Positions 1-11,760 of a stretch of DNA of 64,000 nt are shown here, one piece after another. The stretch lies in the NCBI RefSeq assembly GCF_021347895.1, contig NC_067128.1, positions 1,980,010-2,044,009 of the forward strand. The letters are read 5' to 3'. The notes under the pieces were generated by a model. It worked only from the letters and a program-made list of their open reading frames with translations. It had not been told where the DNA came from and did no database searches. A program made the position numbers and the translations under genes. Numbering within the stretch: the first letter of the stretch is position 1; every line of letters starts with the position of its first letter. The stretch comes from Acanthochromis polyacanthus (lineage: Eukaryota; Chordata; Actinopteri; Pomacentridae).

Positions 1-174
1 CAGTTCCAGATATCTGTGACTGAATGTTTTGTTCCTTTGTAGAAACACTGATCTGTATTTTTTTTTAATTTGGAGTTGCTGTTGGTTGGTTGGTTGGTTT
101 TTATGCTCTGATTTTACTTGAGATCAAATTGGACTGAATGTGGAACCTGAACTAAGATGAGTTTGACTCCCCTG
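1..174 (+). mobile_element. hAT-N copy A, 3' end (cut by window edge)
   Basis: This is the right-hand end of the dominant non-autonomous hAT family of the window. It begins in the conserved tract CAGTTCCAGATATCTGTGAC and ends in GAGTTTGACTCCCCTG. The reverse complement of that end, CAGGGGAGTCAAAC, matches the left terminus CAGGGGTGTCCAAC of the other copies. A short GGTT-rich stretch at 82-100 is specific to this copy. No coding capacity is visible. Confidence 0.8.
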
Positions 175-1577
<1,403 letters not shown>

Positions 1578-1579
1578 TA

Positions 1580-1640
1580 CAGCAGGTCCTCGGTTTACGA
1601 CATTATCCACTTACAGCGTTCCATCGTTACGTCAGTTTTG
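1580..1640 (+). mobile_element. pogo/Tigger-like element, 5' terminal fragment
   Basis: A TA dinucleotide is followed by CAGCAGGTCCTCGGTTTACG. This matches the 5' termini of the Tigger-like copies starting at 32368 and 60032 (CAGGAGGT and CAGGAAGTCCTCGGTTTATG). Only the terminal 60 bp or so is recognisable. Confidence 0.6.
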
Positions 1641-2363
1641 CTGGTTTCGATAAAGTAGAAAATAGTGTGATTGTATGGTCTAAAGTTATCAAAGAAAAAA
1701 ATGTTTATAAAAATACAGATTTTTGATGTTATTTACAGTTGGGCTGGTTTTGTTGTTTTTACAGGGTTTTCTTTTTTTTCAAAAAATTTGTGGTTTTACT
1801 AGCTATTGTGTGTAATTTAACAAAAGCAGGAAAATCTGTAAAATAACAGTAACTTGTAAAAAAAAAAGTCATTTTTTACAGTGTAGTCTTTATATGTTAT
1901 ATTGTTTGAAGAAAAACTACTAAAAATGTAAAATACAAATAAAAACTGACACATACATTTGTATCTGAGTCTATGTATCTGTCTATATGTGCTCCTTCTT
2001 TCTCCTTATGATCAGTTTAGGAATTAAAACACACTTAAGATGGAACGCTGAGGTTCATTTCTGGTTCAGACCAGAGAAGTGAGACGAGCCTTGAACTTTA
2101 GCAGCTCATCAATGAAACGTGTTTACCTGCATTTTAGGTTTAGAAGGAGCCTGGTTTCTTTTTTAAGCTGCCAGGTCACTTCTGAGTGCAATTTCTTTAC
2201 TGAAAAAGCTTCAGTTAGAGCAGTTCTTTAGCTTCCAGCACCTTTGAATGGGGCACCGGAATAAAACTTGGAATGAGCTGGCGCTGACCTCCTGCTATGA
2301 GGTGTGGTGAATCTGAAGCTTGCCAGGAAAAGTACCACCTACATATTTTTTTTTCCCTCCTTT
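1641..2363. other. AT-rich DNA, no gene seen
   Basis: T-runs and A-runs with TTTACAG-like repeats at about 1730-1890. Nothing resembles an exon or a structured element. Confidence 0.4.
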
Positions 2364-3300
2364 ATTATAAATTTTGTTGCTTCACACCGGAAATTAAAAT
2401 GGATTTAATTTACTGTCAGTAAGCTACCTGCCAAAGACGCGTGACAAACCCCAACGGTCGTGATCGTAAAACAATACGAGGATATAATTCCACCGTGAAG
2501 CCCTGAGAGATGATAGCAGCGTCAGGAGACAGAATTATGAAAACCTGTAAACTGTACAAAATTGAGAGCGATACTGTCAGACTGTCAGAGGAACCCAGCA
2601 GTATTACACCGCTGGAAATGGAAAAGAAAAACAGAGAACTACCCAGACTCTTCCTGGTAGTCCATCCAATCTGAGCAGCCAGCCAAGAAAGACCTCAGTC
2701 AAGGAGGTAACCCAAGAATCCATGGAGCTGTTTGACAGAACTACAGAGCTGAGAGAGACTGCTGGAAAAACCACAGCGAGCACTTCAGGAATCTACGCTG
2801 TGAGGCAGAATCGCTGGAGTGGAGAAGCTCCTTGATGCAGAGGTAAAGCTGCCGTCACGACTTGGCAAAAAGGCATTTGAGAGACTCTTGAGGGGAGCGA
2901 AAGGCAGAAGAGACTGTTCTGATGAAATGGAAACTGAACTCGGAGCCATAAAACAAAGCTCTCCATCAGGCGGAAACTGGGCACAGCTCATTACCCGACT
3001 AATAGCACCCCTACTGCGAAGCACGGTGGTGGCAACGTCATGCTGTGGAGGGGCTTTTCAGCAGAAGGGACTGGGGGACGTGTCAGTATGGAGGGAACAA
3101 TGAGTGGAACCGAATGAACAAGTTTTCTCTGAGAACTTATTTCCCAATGCCAGAAAAACCATAGATGGGCGGCAGCCACTTACATTCAGACGGCCAAATG
3201 GGCACTGGAATGGATTCAGAAAAAAGACAGCCAATGTCTTGTGGAAGCCCAGCACAGGACAGACTTGAAATCCGCTTAAAATTCAGCGTAATGAGTCGAC
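2364..3300 (+). pseudogene. Tc1-like transposase relic (Tc1/mariner)
   Basis: Decayed DD34E-type Tc1-like element on the plus strand. Recognisable segments lie in the usual Tc1 order: a terminal region at about 2370-2400 (GGAAATTAAAATGG), an AAGGAGGTAACC stretch at about 2700, and a TTCTGATGAAATGGAAACTGA stretch at about 2915 corresponding to the first catalytic Asp region. CGAAGCACGGTGGTGGCAAC follows near 3017 and CAGACTTGAAATCCG near 3262. No frame stays open across them, so the transposase is broken by many indels. In intact relatives the protein is about 340 residues and cuts and pastes the element at TA sites. An unrelated Tc1 lineage lies on the minus strand at 49.64-50.50 kb. Confidence 0.8.
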
Positions 3301-4456
3301 AATGTAAATGAGTTCCAGCTTCCTACTGGGACTTGACAGAACTCCAGAATCTTGATGATTCTTGTGCAGAGTTAGAAGCGAGTGCTCATGTAGCTGAAAT
3401 GTCTCTGTTACAGCTGGTCTGTCTGTTGGTTGGTGCAAATCCTGAACAGAGAGGGACTGAAATGTTGCATGATGGACTCTTGAGATTAATGCACAGTGGA
3501 TTTGGTGATCCCCTTACTTATCTTCTTTCAAGTTAAATGAATTTCCGACTGTTTGATGCCAGGAAGTTTGGTGCAGACATTCATAACTATTCAAGGGTCT
3601 ACTAAAGATCAAGAGACATCGATTTCTTCATCTGTCCAATTCTACAAGGGTCCAATTGCACTATGTTTCGACTCCAAGCTGACAAGAAAGCAGCATAATA
3701 GCAATAAATGTGTGTATGTGGTGTCTGCATTGTCCAGGTGTACATCTGCAAAGGTGTTTAATCCGGTCATACGTCGGTCAGTTGATTGGTCCGTCTGCAA
3801 ATATTCAATTAACTGGCCTGAAATTCTGTGTAATAGTCATGCACCTCAACCTTTTTGCTTTTTGGTGACAGGTCTTGACTAATCTTGGATGGACTGCTGT
3901 GAAGTTTGCTTTTAATGTCCCCCGGTTTCCAAGTGGATGTTGCTGAAGGACTTACGGGGGCAGCTGGATGTCCCCATAGCGCCTCCAACAGGTTGACATT
4001 GGAGTTTCACGGTGAAATGTTTGACGGCTGTTTGATGGATGTCATACGGTGCTGACTTGTCATGGCATTTGTGAAGCTCGGGGATCATTTATCGTTTTAT
4101 CTAGCACCATCATCAGATCTGTCCGTCTGTAGTCATACAGGTAGTTAACTAGATATTTTCCCCCTTCCATTTAAAGAAATCCGTCCACACGACCATCATA
4201 CAACAGAATATCATCATATAAACAAGAACAACTACAAAACATTGTATTTATCCAGCATTGGTATTGTTGTTTCAGTCACACATTCATTACAGGAAGCACC
4301 AATGAGGATGTGTATATTAAGATGTTACATGATAATTTCTCAATACCCTCGTTTGATGCACAGAAACCAGAGATTTTGTGAGTTTGAAAAGCTTTTAGAA
4401 ATCCCCCTGTGCAGGGAAGCATTTCTATGCTATTTTATAATGCATTTTCTGAAGTT
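3301..4456. other. Unassigned DNA with two short open frames
   Basis: Two plus-strand open frames occur at 3333-3536 (67 residues, Leu-rich) and 3553-3882 (109 residues). I recognise no family in either. They sit next to the Tc1 relic and lack an obvious promoter, splice sites or polyadenylation signal. They may be chance frames. Confidence 0.3.
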
Positions 4457-4476
4457 TTATTATTATTATTATTATT
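4457..4476. repeat. (TTA)n microsatellite
   Basis: About seven uninterrupted TTA units. Confidence 0.9.
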
Positions 4477-5690
4477 GTCTGTATCTGGGTGAAAGTACCT
4501 TGTTACGCCAGTTTGAGTGCTGATCAGTGTGGACGTGGTGTTAGTTTGTCGATGTCTTTATTCTCTCATTACAGCCTCATGGTACTCATTTTGTCTTTTC
4601 AGGTTTTATCTAAGAAAACAGCGAGGTACAGCACTATGATCACAAACTCTGTACTTCACACCTGTTCATTTCCTCTGGCTTTTATTTCTTTGGACAGTTA
4701 GTTACCCACAGAAACAGAGGCAAAGCCCTCGGAGATAAGTGCTGTGGTTTCCTTCAAAGCTCACAACCTACTGTGAGAGAAGACGTCTGGTTTTTACTGG
4801 AGCGTAAGCAGTGATTAATGAGCAAATACTCACTGTACATATGGGAAAAAGCACATGTAGTCATAGGACAGATTCAGAGGCTCAGTAAACCCCCCGCTGC
4901 CATTAGAACACACCATAAAGTGTATAACAGCATTACCATTAATCAGCCATTATCCTCATCTATTCTGAATCATCAGGCGATGAGCAGAGGTGGAAAACAA
5001 ATTAGACTTCCCAAGAAGGAATAAAACCAAATGTGCTCGGCGCGCCGTCGTTTATATCTCCTCCTCACCCCTAACTGCAACAAATGGCTGGCTAACCTCC
5101 ATAAATATTTAAAGACTATTATTATTTGCAACCTTTGAGGAGGGCATCAAATATGAGCAGAGAATTTAATATATACAGCACCTTCAGAGAGGCTTAGAAA
5201 CAGGCTTCAAAGTTAAAGCTCAAAGAGGGTTTCTAGAAAAAAAGAAAAGCACGAGCACGATGGAGAGTTTTCATTTTGGAGGTGAAGGAAAATATAAACA
5301 AGTGTAAAAGACGAGAAATGCAACAAAGCAACAGCTCAATACATAAAGAGACAGGGGTAGAGTCTACAGCAGAGAATTCATTCAGAGTTTACTCAGGATT
5401 TAAGGCTTAGCTGCTACTAGGCTGATTATGAATGATCTGACTTTTCTTTAGGACAGAATGACACGTATATTTTGTAGGTTGTGAATACAGTGAGATGCTT
5501 GAAATACTTTGGCAAAAAGTTCAAAGTCACACAGATGTCCTCCACCCTCTGGAACAATAAGCAGAGCTCTTTACAAAAGCAGCGGGATATCTGATGGAAG
5601 CTAACCGTCCATAAACCATCAATAAATCCACGAGTCGTTTAGAAATCACAGAAGAGACGCTTCTCATGACTTCATTTCTTAGCCGATAAT
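4477..5690. other. Unique DNA, no gene seen
   Basis: AT-rich non-repetitive sequence. The block at about 4800-5250 has even composition and lacks repeat similarity within the window, so it could hold a conserved non-coding element. No exon is recognisable. Confidence 0.35.
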
Positions 5691-5816
5691 CATCAGGGTC
5701 ATTATTATATAATGGCAGGAATTTCTGTATCATAGTTGACATTTTTCCTTGTTTGGCCGCCTATAACCGAACAAAGCATGGCATTTTTAGAGAAAGATTC
5801 TTCCAAATATTATATA

Positions 5817-6328
5817 CACCCCCTGTCAAAGGTTTTGAGACACTTTCTCATTCAGATAAATTAGAACAAGATGTCTGTGTAGGTTCTCATTCATCCAGGT
5901 CATGGTTATCCAAAGTAGTTTAAATCAATCCACGGGACTTTAAGAAACTTCCTTGAAGACGTTTCACCTCTCATCCAAGAGGCTTCTTCAGTTCTGGTGG
6001 TGGTTTTAAACCTCTGTGAGGTGTGTTCAGGGCTGTTATTCCAACGACTGATACCAAAACTCAACTGACTACTCAACGATGGTCATTGTATCGGTGGGAG
6101 TTGGTGGTCTGTGACATCATCTTTCGCCAATTTACAATCAGGTCCTTTCTAAACTCCCTAAAAGAACTACTCAGCAGACTCATGCTAATGACCACCATTA
6201 GCACACGAGGGCTCAGTGACATCTGTGCATTTCAACGACCCCCACCCATACTCACGACCATTGTTGAGTAGTCAGATGAACTACTTTGGATAAATTAGAA
6301 CTCGTCTCAAAACTTTTGACATGGGGTG
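5817..6328. mobile_element. TA-site foldback MITE (CACCCCCTGTCAAAA family), expanded by an insert
   Basis: The left end CACCCCCTGTCAAAGG and the right end CTTTTGACATGGGGTG are inverted repeats of about 30 bp flanked by TA on both sides. That TA target is typical of Tc1/mariner elements. Removing the inner insert at 5868-6288 leaves a core of about 78 bp equivalent to the solo MITEs at 47406-47482 and 47857-47934. The host is repeat R-B, whose uninterrupted copy at 20.3 kb shows the empty site. Confidence 0.8.
5868..6288 (-). mobile_element. Insert with 13-bp target duplication; widespread teleost repeat
   Basis: The 421-bp insert is flanked by GATAAATTAGAAC at 5855-5867 and 6289-6301. A perfect 13-bp target duplication suggests target-primed reverse transcription rather than hAT or mariner transposition. 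On the minus strand it carries the segment GAAGCCTCTTGGATGAGAGG followed by TGAAACGTCTTC, a motif I recall as very common in teleost genomes. It ends near GGATGAATGAGAACCTACAC. An inverted pair (GACTACTCAACGATGGTC near 6065 and GACCATTGTTGAGTAGTC near 6257) lies within it. The exact class is uncertain; a Penelope-like or SINE-like retroelement is possible. Confidence 0.65.
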
Positions 6329-6410
6329 TATACAATGGAGTAAAATTAAAATGTAAAGTTATTTCTAAACATATTGTAGTAAACCTGTTGACTACTTTAT
6401 ATTAACTCAA

Positions 6411-6640
6411 AAAACAGTCAAGTTTTTAGAGAGTTTTAGGTCCCTAACTTCACCTCATCATTTTTCTCCATTCAGTGTCGAGGTGTCTGTTTTCAATATT
6501 GAATCAGGAGGTAAAAATACAACCTGTGCAGCCTCAGTGGAGCTGAGAATGAGCCTGAGCACATTTGAGTTTTCGTCTGTGCACTTTTCCACTGCAGAGA
6601 GCACAATCATTTGCTTCAGGAGAAAAGGTTGGATCAGGTT
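6411..6640. other. Unique DNA, no gene seen
   Basis: Short overlapping frames occur on both strands around 6460-6700. No recognisable motif. Confidence 0.3.
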
Positions 6641-7330
6641 GGGTCGATATATGACTGAGGGACTTTTGAAGTCCATGGGATGCATCTGCATACATTTTTA
6701 TTAAAAGTAAACTAATGTGTTTTTTTTTTAATGTTTACTATGATCATATCTTTACAAACTCCATAATTATTTATTATGGAAACAATCACTTATTAATAAA
6801 AATGACTGAATATCACTAAAATGTCAACTATGATACAAAAAGTCTCGCAATTATACACTGACCCATCCGGAATGACTTGAAAATGATCCATAATTACGGA
6901 CAATTAGTCCAGAATGACATGAAATTAGTCTTACATTACTTTAAAATTATGGCAAAGAAACAAAAATGATTCTAAATGATGAGAAAAGATCCACGCTGAC
7001 ATAAAATTTGTTGAAAATGGCAAGAAAATTGTCTAAAATGACTTGAAAATTGTACAAAATTATTTGAAAATTATCCATAATTACAGAAAATTTGTCCAGA
7101 ATGACTTCAAAATTGTCCGGGTCATTCTACAAGTGAAGGATTTCTGAAATCCATGGGATATATCTGCATACATTTTATTAAAAGTAAAAAAAAAAAAAAC
7201 TAATGTTTTTAAGTTCATTATGATCATGTCTTCACAAATTCATGACTATTTATTATGGAAACAATAATTTATTAATAAAAATGACTGGATATCACTAAAA
7301 TATCAACTCAATAACATCTGAATTTAACAC
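6640..7330. repeat. AT-rich segmental duplication around a degenerate ~20-bp tandem repeat
   Basis: A block of about 160 bp beginning near 6660 (AGTCCATGGGATGCATCTGC) recurs near 7148 (AATCCATGGGATATATCTGC), about 480 bp later. Both continue through TTTATTATGGAAACAAT and GACTGRATATCACTAAAAT. Between them, at about 6860-7130, are diverged units of the type AATGACTTGAAAATTGTCC. Near 6830-6870 a short piece also matches one end of repeat R-B. Confidence 0.7.
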
Positions 7331-7830
7331 CAACCACCTTCTAATGAGCTAAACAATAATAAAATGAGCTGATTCAGAAATAGTTTGGATTGTCTTCTTT
7401 TATTAGGTTGAGATAATCATGACAGATATTTCTTTTTGGGCATTATATCACATTTTATATGGAAATCTGTGTCCTAGAAATCCCTTTCCACTAAGTTCCC
7501 CGTTCCAAAAACACCTCTCCAGGAAGTGTGTTAATTCCAGATCACATGACCTGCTCCACATGATGTCATTTCCTCCTGAAGAAAAGACTTGAAGACTCCA
7601 AGGCTTTCTGACTTATTTACTATAAAGTAGCCAACAGGTTTACTACAATATCTTAAGAAATAACTTTACACATATAATATTTAGAATAATCTTTCTCTAA
7701 AAATGCCATGTGGTGTTTGGTTATATAAAAGAAATGTTGATTTTAGGCTAAAATGTCAACTATGATACCTGTCAGCTATGTAACAAAAGTACCGTAATTA
7801 TATATTAACCCATGGAATTCATAATACTGA
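7310..7830 (-). repeat. Interspersed repeat R-B, copy 2
   Basis: Reverse-oriented counterpart of 20150-20690. Shared stretches include CACCAACCACCTTCTAATGA, TCATGACAGATATTTCTTTT, CAGATCACATGACCTGCTCC and TGATGTCATTTCCTCCTGAA. Similarity runs for over 450 bp. No terminal inverted repeats or coding frames are seen. Confidence 0.85.
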
Positions 7831-8429
7831 TAGAGGGTATTTACTGCCCCCACAACATGACGTAAACCTGCAATAGATGGTGAACATAGTCATTATTACA
7901 CATGCTGGATACCAGTAGATTGAAGCCTCGCTGAGCTGCAGATTATTCTACACCCTTATCACACATTTTAATAACATAAAAAGTGGATCGTGTATCAAGT
8001 TATTACATTACATGAAACTTGAAAAAAATAAGTTCAAGTCTAAACGAATAATGATATCCAATTATCATAAAGCTACAGATTAAACACACACAGTGTCTGT
8101 CATTTCATATAATTCTTTCCTGAATAAATGTTCTTTATTCTCCTGTGACTACACTCCATCCATTCAAACCTCTTTTTGGAGAATAAGACTGTTAATGAGA
8201 AGAATCATCGCTAACCCACTGCGTCAAACATCGGCGATATCTCAAAGATCACCGACTTCCAAATTAGAGCAAGAAACACTCACTTACACATAATGTCGTC
8301 GAACGCACACATCATTGTGTTTGCTCACATTATGGGGTGTCCATCTATTTAAACCGTTCAAAAAATCCTCCTTTAAAATAGTCTCTTAATAATAATAATA
8401 ATAAGAGACCATCCAGGGAAAATGATTAC
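7831..8429. other. Unique DNA with small (TAA)n hairpin
   Basis: AT-rich non-repetitive DNA. At 8381-8408 the octamers GTCTCTTA and TAAGAGAC flank an (AAT)n run and could form an 8-bp stem with a microsatellite loop. No gene. Confidence 0.5.
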
Positions 8430-8800
8430 CCCTTACAGCCGCTTTAATGGATAGATATTGCAATTGAATTATGTGGCTAAGGACGGCGTTATATTTCCTT
8501 TGTGAGAAATGAGTCACTTAATTTGCTTTGGCTGCTGGTCACTTAATTCAGCCAGCGCAAAGAGGAAATGATTTCATTATCGAAAAAATGATGGCACATG
8601 AACTGAGATCATCGCAGGAATAATTCCAGCACTTTTATTTCTACTCCTCAGACAGCACGGAAATCCATATTATTTACCGCCGTGTAAAGAGAAGGGAAGA
8701 CAGAAGGAAGAAAAAAGAGCGTCCACTGTCCATAAAGAATGATCCCCGGCACCGCTGGGACCCCCTGCAGAAGTCAGCAGCCACATTATCTCCCATAACT
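8430..8800. other. Candidate conserved non-coding element
   Basis: Non-repetitive, evenly composed sequence rich in short transcription-factor-like words. The string GTCACTTAATT occurs twice, at 8513-8523 and 8538-8548, and there are ATTA and TTAAT cores. The look is that of vertebrate developmental enhancers, but only cross-species alignment could show conservation. Confidence 0.3.
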
Positions 8801-9104
8801 CATAAAACTCTCCTGCTTTGAAGTGCTGCCACCTGTTTTTTTCTTTTCTTTTTCTTCCTCCCTTGGTGCTCTTCTTTCCCCGCCGTCCTCCTCCTCCTGC
8901 TTCCTCTGGGGACTATAGCTTTAATGTCCCGTCTCATCTCTCAGGATTTGGACGCTCTCTTACACTTGGTATTCACCGTGAAACCGATCGCCCACGTGTG
9001 CCGACCTTGTGGAGGACCTGCTCTGCTTGGTAAGGCGGTCCGGCCTCGCCTGGAATGCCAAACGCTTCGAGCAGCGGGTCACCCTGGGAGGTGTCGGTTT
9101 TGTG

Positions 9105-9129
9105 TTTTTTTTTTTTTTTTTTTTTTTTT
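9105..9129. repeat. Poly(T) tract
   Basis: 25 consecutive T residues, preceded by GTGT. This could be the reverse-strand poly(A) tail of an old retrocopy, but no retrocopy body is evident beside it. Confidence 0.9.
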
Positions 9130-9189
9130 ATATTATCTGCATGTTTTTGTGTGCACACCTCCCCCTCCTCTGCCATTGAACCGAGCGCC

Positions 9190-9480
9190 ACGGTTCACCA
9201 CGTTGGCACGGCTTAAATATTAAATAAATATTAAATATTGGACGGCGGTGGGATTCTGATCGGCTTATTTGCATCGGAGCCGCAGTCGGTAACAACAGAT
9301 CTGGAAATAATTGCTCTCCTAAATGTCAGCGCGGGTGTTGTATCAGAATTGGATGAACTAGGGTAACCTACTCCTCCGTTCAATATAAATAATCGGATAT
9401 TAAATTCTACAGTGTGAAAATATGCACCCACCGTGTTGGTAGCGGTGTGCGCAGTGATGTAACGGGTCAATAACGCTCCA
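9190..9480. other. Candidate conserved non-coding element
   Basis: Contains the AT-rich run AAATATTAAATAAATATTAA near 9214, an ATTTGCAT octamer-like site at 9267-9274 and CpG-bearing flanks. It does not match any repeat in the window. A regulatory role is inference. Confidence 0.25.
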
Positions 9481-9914
9481 AGGATTCTCCACTGATTCCT
9501 GTCTGTTTTTAGCAGCAGCTAACCAGCGTTAGCCTGTCAGTCACTCCTCAGTTAAACATCTCAGCAACTACTGGATGAAGTGTGGATGCAGTGAAATTTA
9601 ATACGTGGCAAATATGAGACCTGCTTATCATCGGCATGTTTGGGTTGTCGTGGTGACCGTACTGTATGTGTGTGTACATGCATGAAGCTCAGAGCATCGC
9701 TGTAGTTTTAGAGAAACCTCACAGAGCTGCTAGTGTGGATGTTCTAGATGGAGCCTCTAAAGATGGACGACTACTACAATAACTCCTGTTATTACAATAA
9801 CTCCCTGACTATTCTAGATGGACGGCATGTTGTTGATAGTTACTGCAGTTCTTTCTTTCTCTCTGTAGTTTCTTTGTAGTTATTTTGTGACTGTTAATAT
9901 CGTACATTTTTTAG
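9481..9914. other. Unique DNA, no gene seen
   Basis: Nothing recognisable apart from TCTAGATGGA words near 9743 and 9811 that recur as TCTAGATGGC at about 10132, on the far side of the CTTT array. Confidence 0.4.
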
Positions 9915-10135
9915 CCGTTTAGTTGCCCTTTCTTTCTTTTTTTCTGTATTTCTTTCTTCCTGAAGTTCTTCTTTCTTTCTGTAGTTCTCTTTCTTTCGAA
10001 GTTTGTTCTTTCTGCAGTTCTTTTTTGTAGTTTGTTCTTTCTTTCTTTTTGTAGTTCATTCGTTCTTTCTTTCTGTAGTTTGTTCTTTCTGCAGATCTTT
10101 CTTTTTGTAGTTCGTTCTTTCTTTCTGTCATTTCT
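9915..10135. repeat. Degenerate CTTT-rich minisatellite
   Basis: Irregular units of about 20-27 bp of the form GTAGTTYGTTCTTTCTTTCT. The minus-strand Lys/Glu/Arg-rich frame at 9919-10131 is an artefact of the repeat. The array is bounded on both sides by TCTAGATGG words. Confidence 0.85.
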
Positions 10136-10734
10136 AGATGGCCGTCATGTCGGTTACATTCTGTCCGTAAGACTTTTATAACATCTCCGGCGCTATCGTA
10201 ACTTGATGTTCAGGTCACCATTCACAGAAGCCAGCAACAGGAAACAGTATCTGATTTTGCAGAGTAGCCTTAGACATTTTGTACAGATTTGTGCTGCAAA
10301 ATGATCACACTCATGAATAAAGTTCTTTGTGGTCACCTAAACTGAGTTGAACCTCTTTACTTTTCATCTCTATTTTTAGGTCCAAATGGGCTTACTAATG
10401 TTTTATAAAGATCTTGTTTTTTCTGTGCATGGAACACAGTTCAAGGAGGAACTGCAGCATTTAATTAGTCTCAATACATGTTCTGATGTGTATTGTAAAT
10501 TAGATGTAGTACTTGATTGCACCACCAGGTGGAGAATCTTACTGTTTGTTTAGAAGGAAGATTGTATTATTTTTCCAGTATCTCAGCAACTGACCTGCAT
10601 TCTCACTTTTTCCAGAAACATATTTTCTGCCAGATCATAATGCATCCCAAATCCATTTTTAGTCAACCCACCTTTGGCATTTATTTAATGGCTCTTCAAC
10701 CAGCTGATCATATCTTACATCGGGCCTCGTCACT
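10136..10734. other. Unique DNA, no gene seen
   Basis: A 74-residue plus-strand frame at 10517-10741 has no recognisable motif. No repeats are identified. Confidence 0.35.
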
Positions 10735-11045
10735 CTGGTAACCCAGAAAATGAAGAAGATTCAAGCCTTACTCAAAGGATCTTATTTTTAACCCAAACCA
10801 TAAAGTTTTTTCTAACTCTAACCGAGTCATTTTGGTGCCTAACCTTAACCGCACTGCTAACATGTTAAAGTGTTTAACAAAGCATGATATTTTCTGAATC
10901 CCAACCACGTCTTTTGGTGCCAAAACCAAACCAGAAAGTGAATAAAAATCGAAAACAAAACTGTAGACTGAGACTGAAGGTCTGTCGTCAATCATGGGAT
11001 GTGAACCCGGCGTTCTGGGTAAAAGTCCATTCCATGGTTTATGCG
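10735..11045 (-). mobile_element. SINE-like repeat R-A, copy 1
   Basis: Reverse-oriented member of the family also found at 34.48-35.26, 35.65-36.1 and 49.02-49.22 kb. On the minus strand, near 11000-11020, lies GGGTTCACATCCC, which resembles a polymerase III B box. GACGACAGACCTTCAG follows, matching GACAACAGACCTTCAG at about 34776. The distal end GGTAACCCAGAAAATG matches 35960. A tRNA-derived SINE is the best guess. Confidence 0.6.
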
Positions 11046-11235
11046 TTCTGTCATTTTATTGGTTCACTTGTTGCTGTGGTATTAACATTAGTATAAGTAC
11101 AAATTCTCTGACTATGGTGTTGACTCCCTGCAATATATTTTTGTTTCCACGGGCTCATCCAAGCTTCTTGTTAAACGTGGACTCAACTTAATGTAAAAAG
11201 ACTGATACCTTCAAATACCAACCGACCAAACCTTC
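11046..11235. other. Unique DNA, no gene seen
   Basis: Short spacer between the SINE-like copy and the L1 relic. No feature recognised. Confidence 0.3.
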
Positions 11236-11610
11236 TCTTCTCAATTTAAATTGTGCAGAGGGACAATTTTTGCACTTGCTATTGAACCATTGGCTCAAAG
11301 TATTAGAGCTGACCCTCAGATACACGGATACACCACTAAAGACACAATTAACAAAATATCATTACACACAGATGATATACTTCTTTCTATAACGCATCCG
11401 CAGATTACTATTCCAGCACTCCGAGATAACATTACCTTATTTAGAACCTTCTCAGGCTATTGAATTACCTGGACAAAAAACATCTAAATGCCAGTTCACA
11501 TGGATGATTTGTCAAATAAAATCTCAGAAAAATTTATTTATCTGGGCATAGAAGTGACAAAGAGGTGCTCCTCTCTCTTTCAAGAAAACACTCCCTATCT
11601 AGCTGGTTTA
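11236..11610 (+). pseudogene. L1-clade LINE reverse transcriptase fragment
   Basis: The frame from 11251 encodes FALAIEPLAQSIRADPQIHG, then ISLHTDDILLSI. This is the characteristic L1-type RT block in which FALAIEPLA leads into the catalytic YADD box. The box appears here as HTDD at residues 39-42. The same frame has a stop at 11461 and another before 11488, then continues with KFIYLGIEVTK, matching the region after the palm. About 120 codons of an ORF2 of more than 1,000 residues remain. The element is dead and 5'-truncated. Confidence 0.85.
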
Positions 11611-11760
11611 TTCTTGTACTGTCTGCTGTTGTTGCTAGATATTGCTCTCTTTACACCAAGTCAGATTCCTTGTTTGGACTCACTTGGCAAGAAAAGGCTT
11701 TTCTGCCTCCGCTTCTAAACTGCCCTTTTACGTGCACCATATTTGCATTGTTATTGTGAG
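11611..11760. other. Possible downstream LINE remnant
   Basis: Frames at 11565-11759 may continue the decayed LINE (YCSLYTKSDSLFGLTW-like), but the similarity is too weak to assign. Confidence 0.25.

Larger units (their letters stand above)
5691..6410 (+). repeat. Interspersed repeat R-B, copy 1 (interrupted)
   Basis: The left part at about 5700-5816 (TATCATAGTTGACATTTTTC, then AGAGAAAGATTCTTCCAAAT) and the right part at about 6329-6410 (GTAAAGTTATTTCTAAACAT, then ATTGTAGTAAACCTGTTGAC) match an uninterrupted copy at 20150-20690. They also match an opposite-strand copy at 7310-7830. A 512-bp MITE splits this copy. No terminal repeats or coding potential are evident, so the class is unknown. 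Confidence 0.75.

Noticed and set aside
2819..3103. 94-residue plus-strand frame as a host gene
   Set aside because: It falls inside the Tc1-like relic, and its nucleotide landmarks match transposase sequence in a broken frame.
9919..10131. Lys/Glu/Arg-rich minus-strand frame
   Set aside because: It is an artefact of the degenerate CTTT-rich array.
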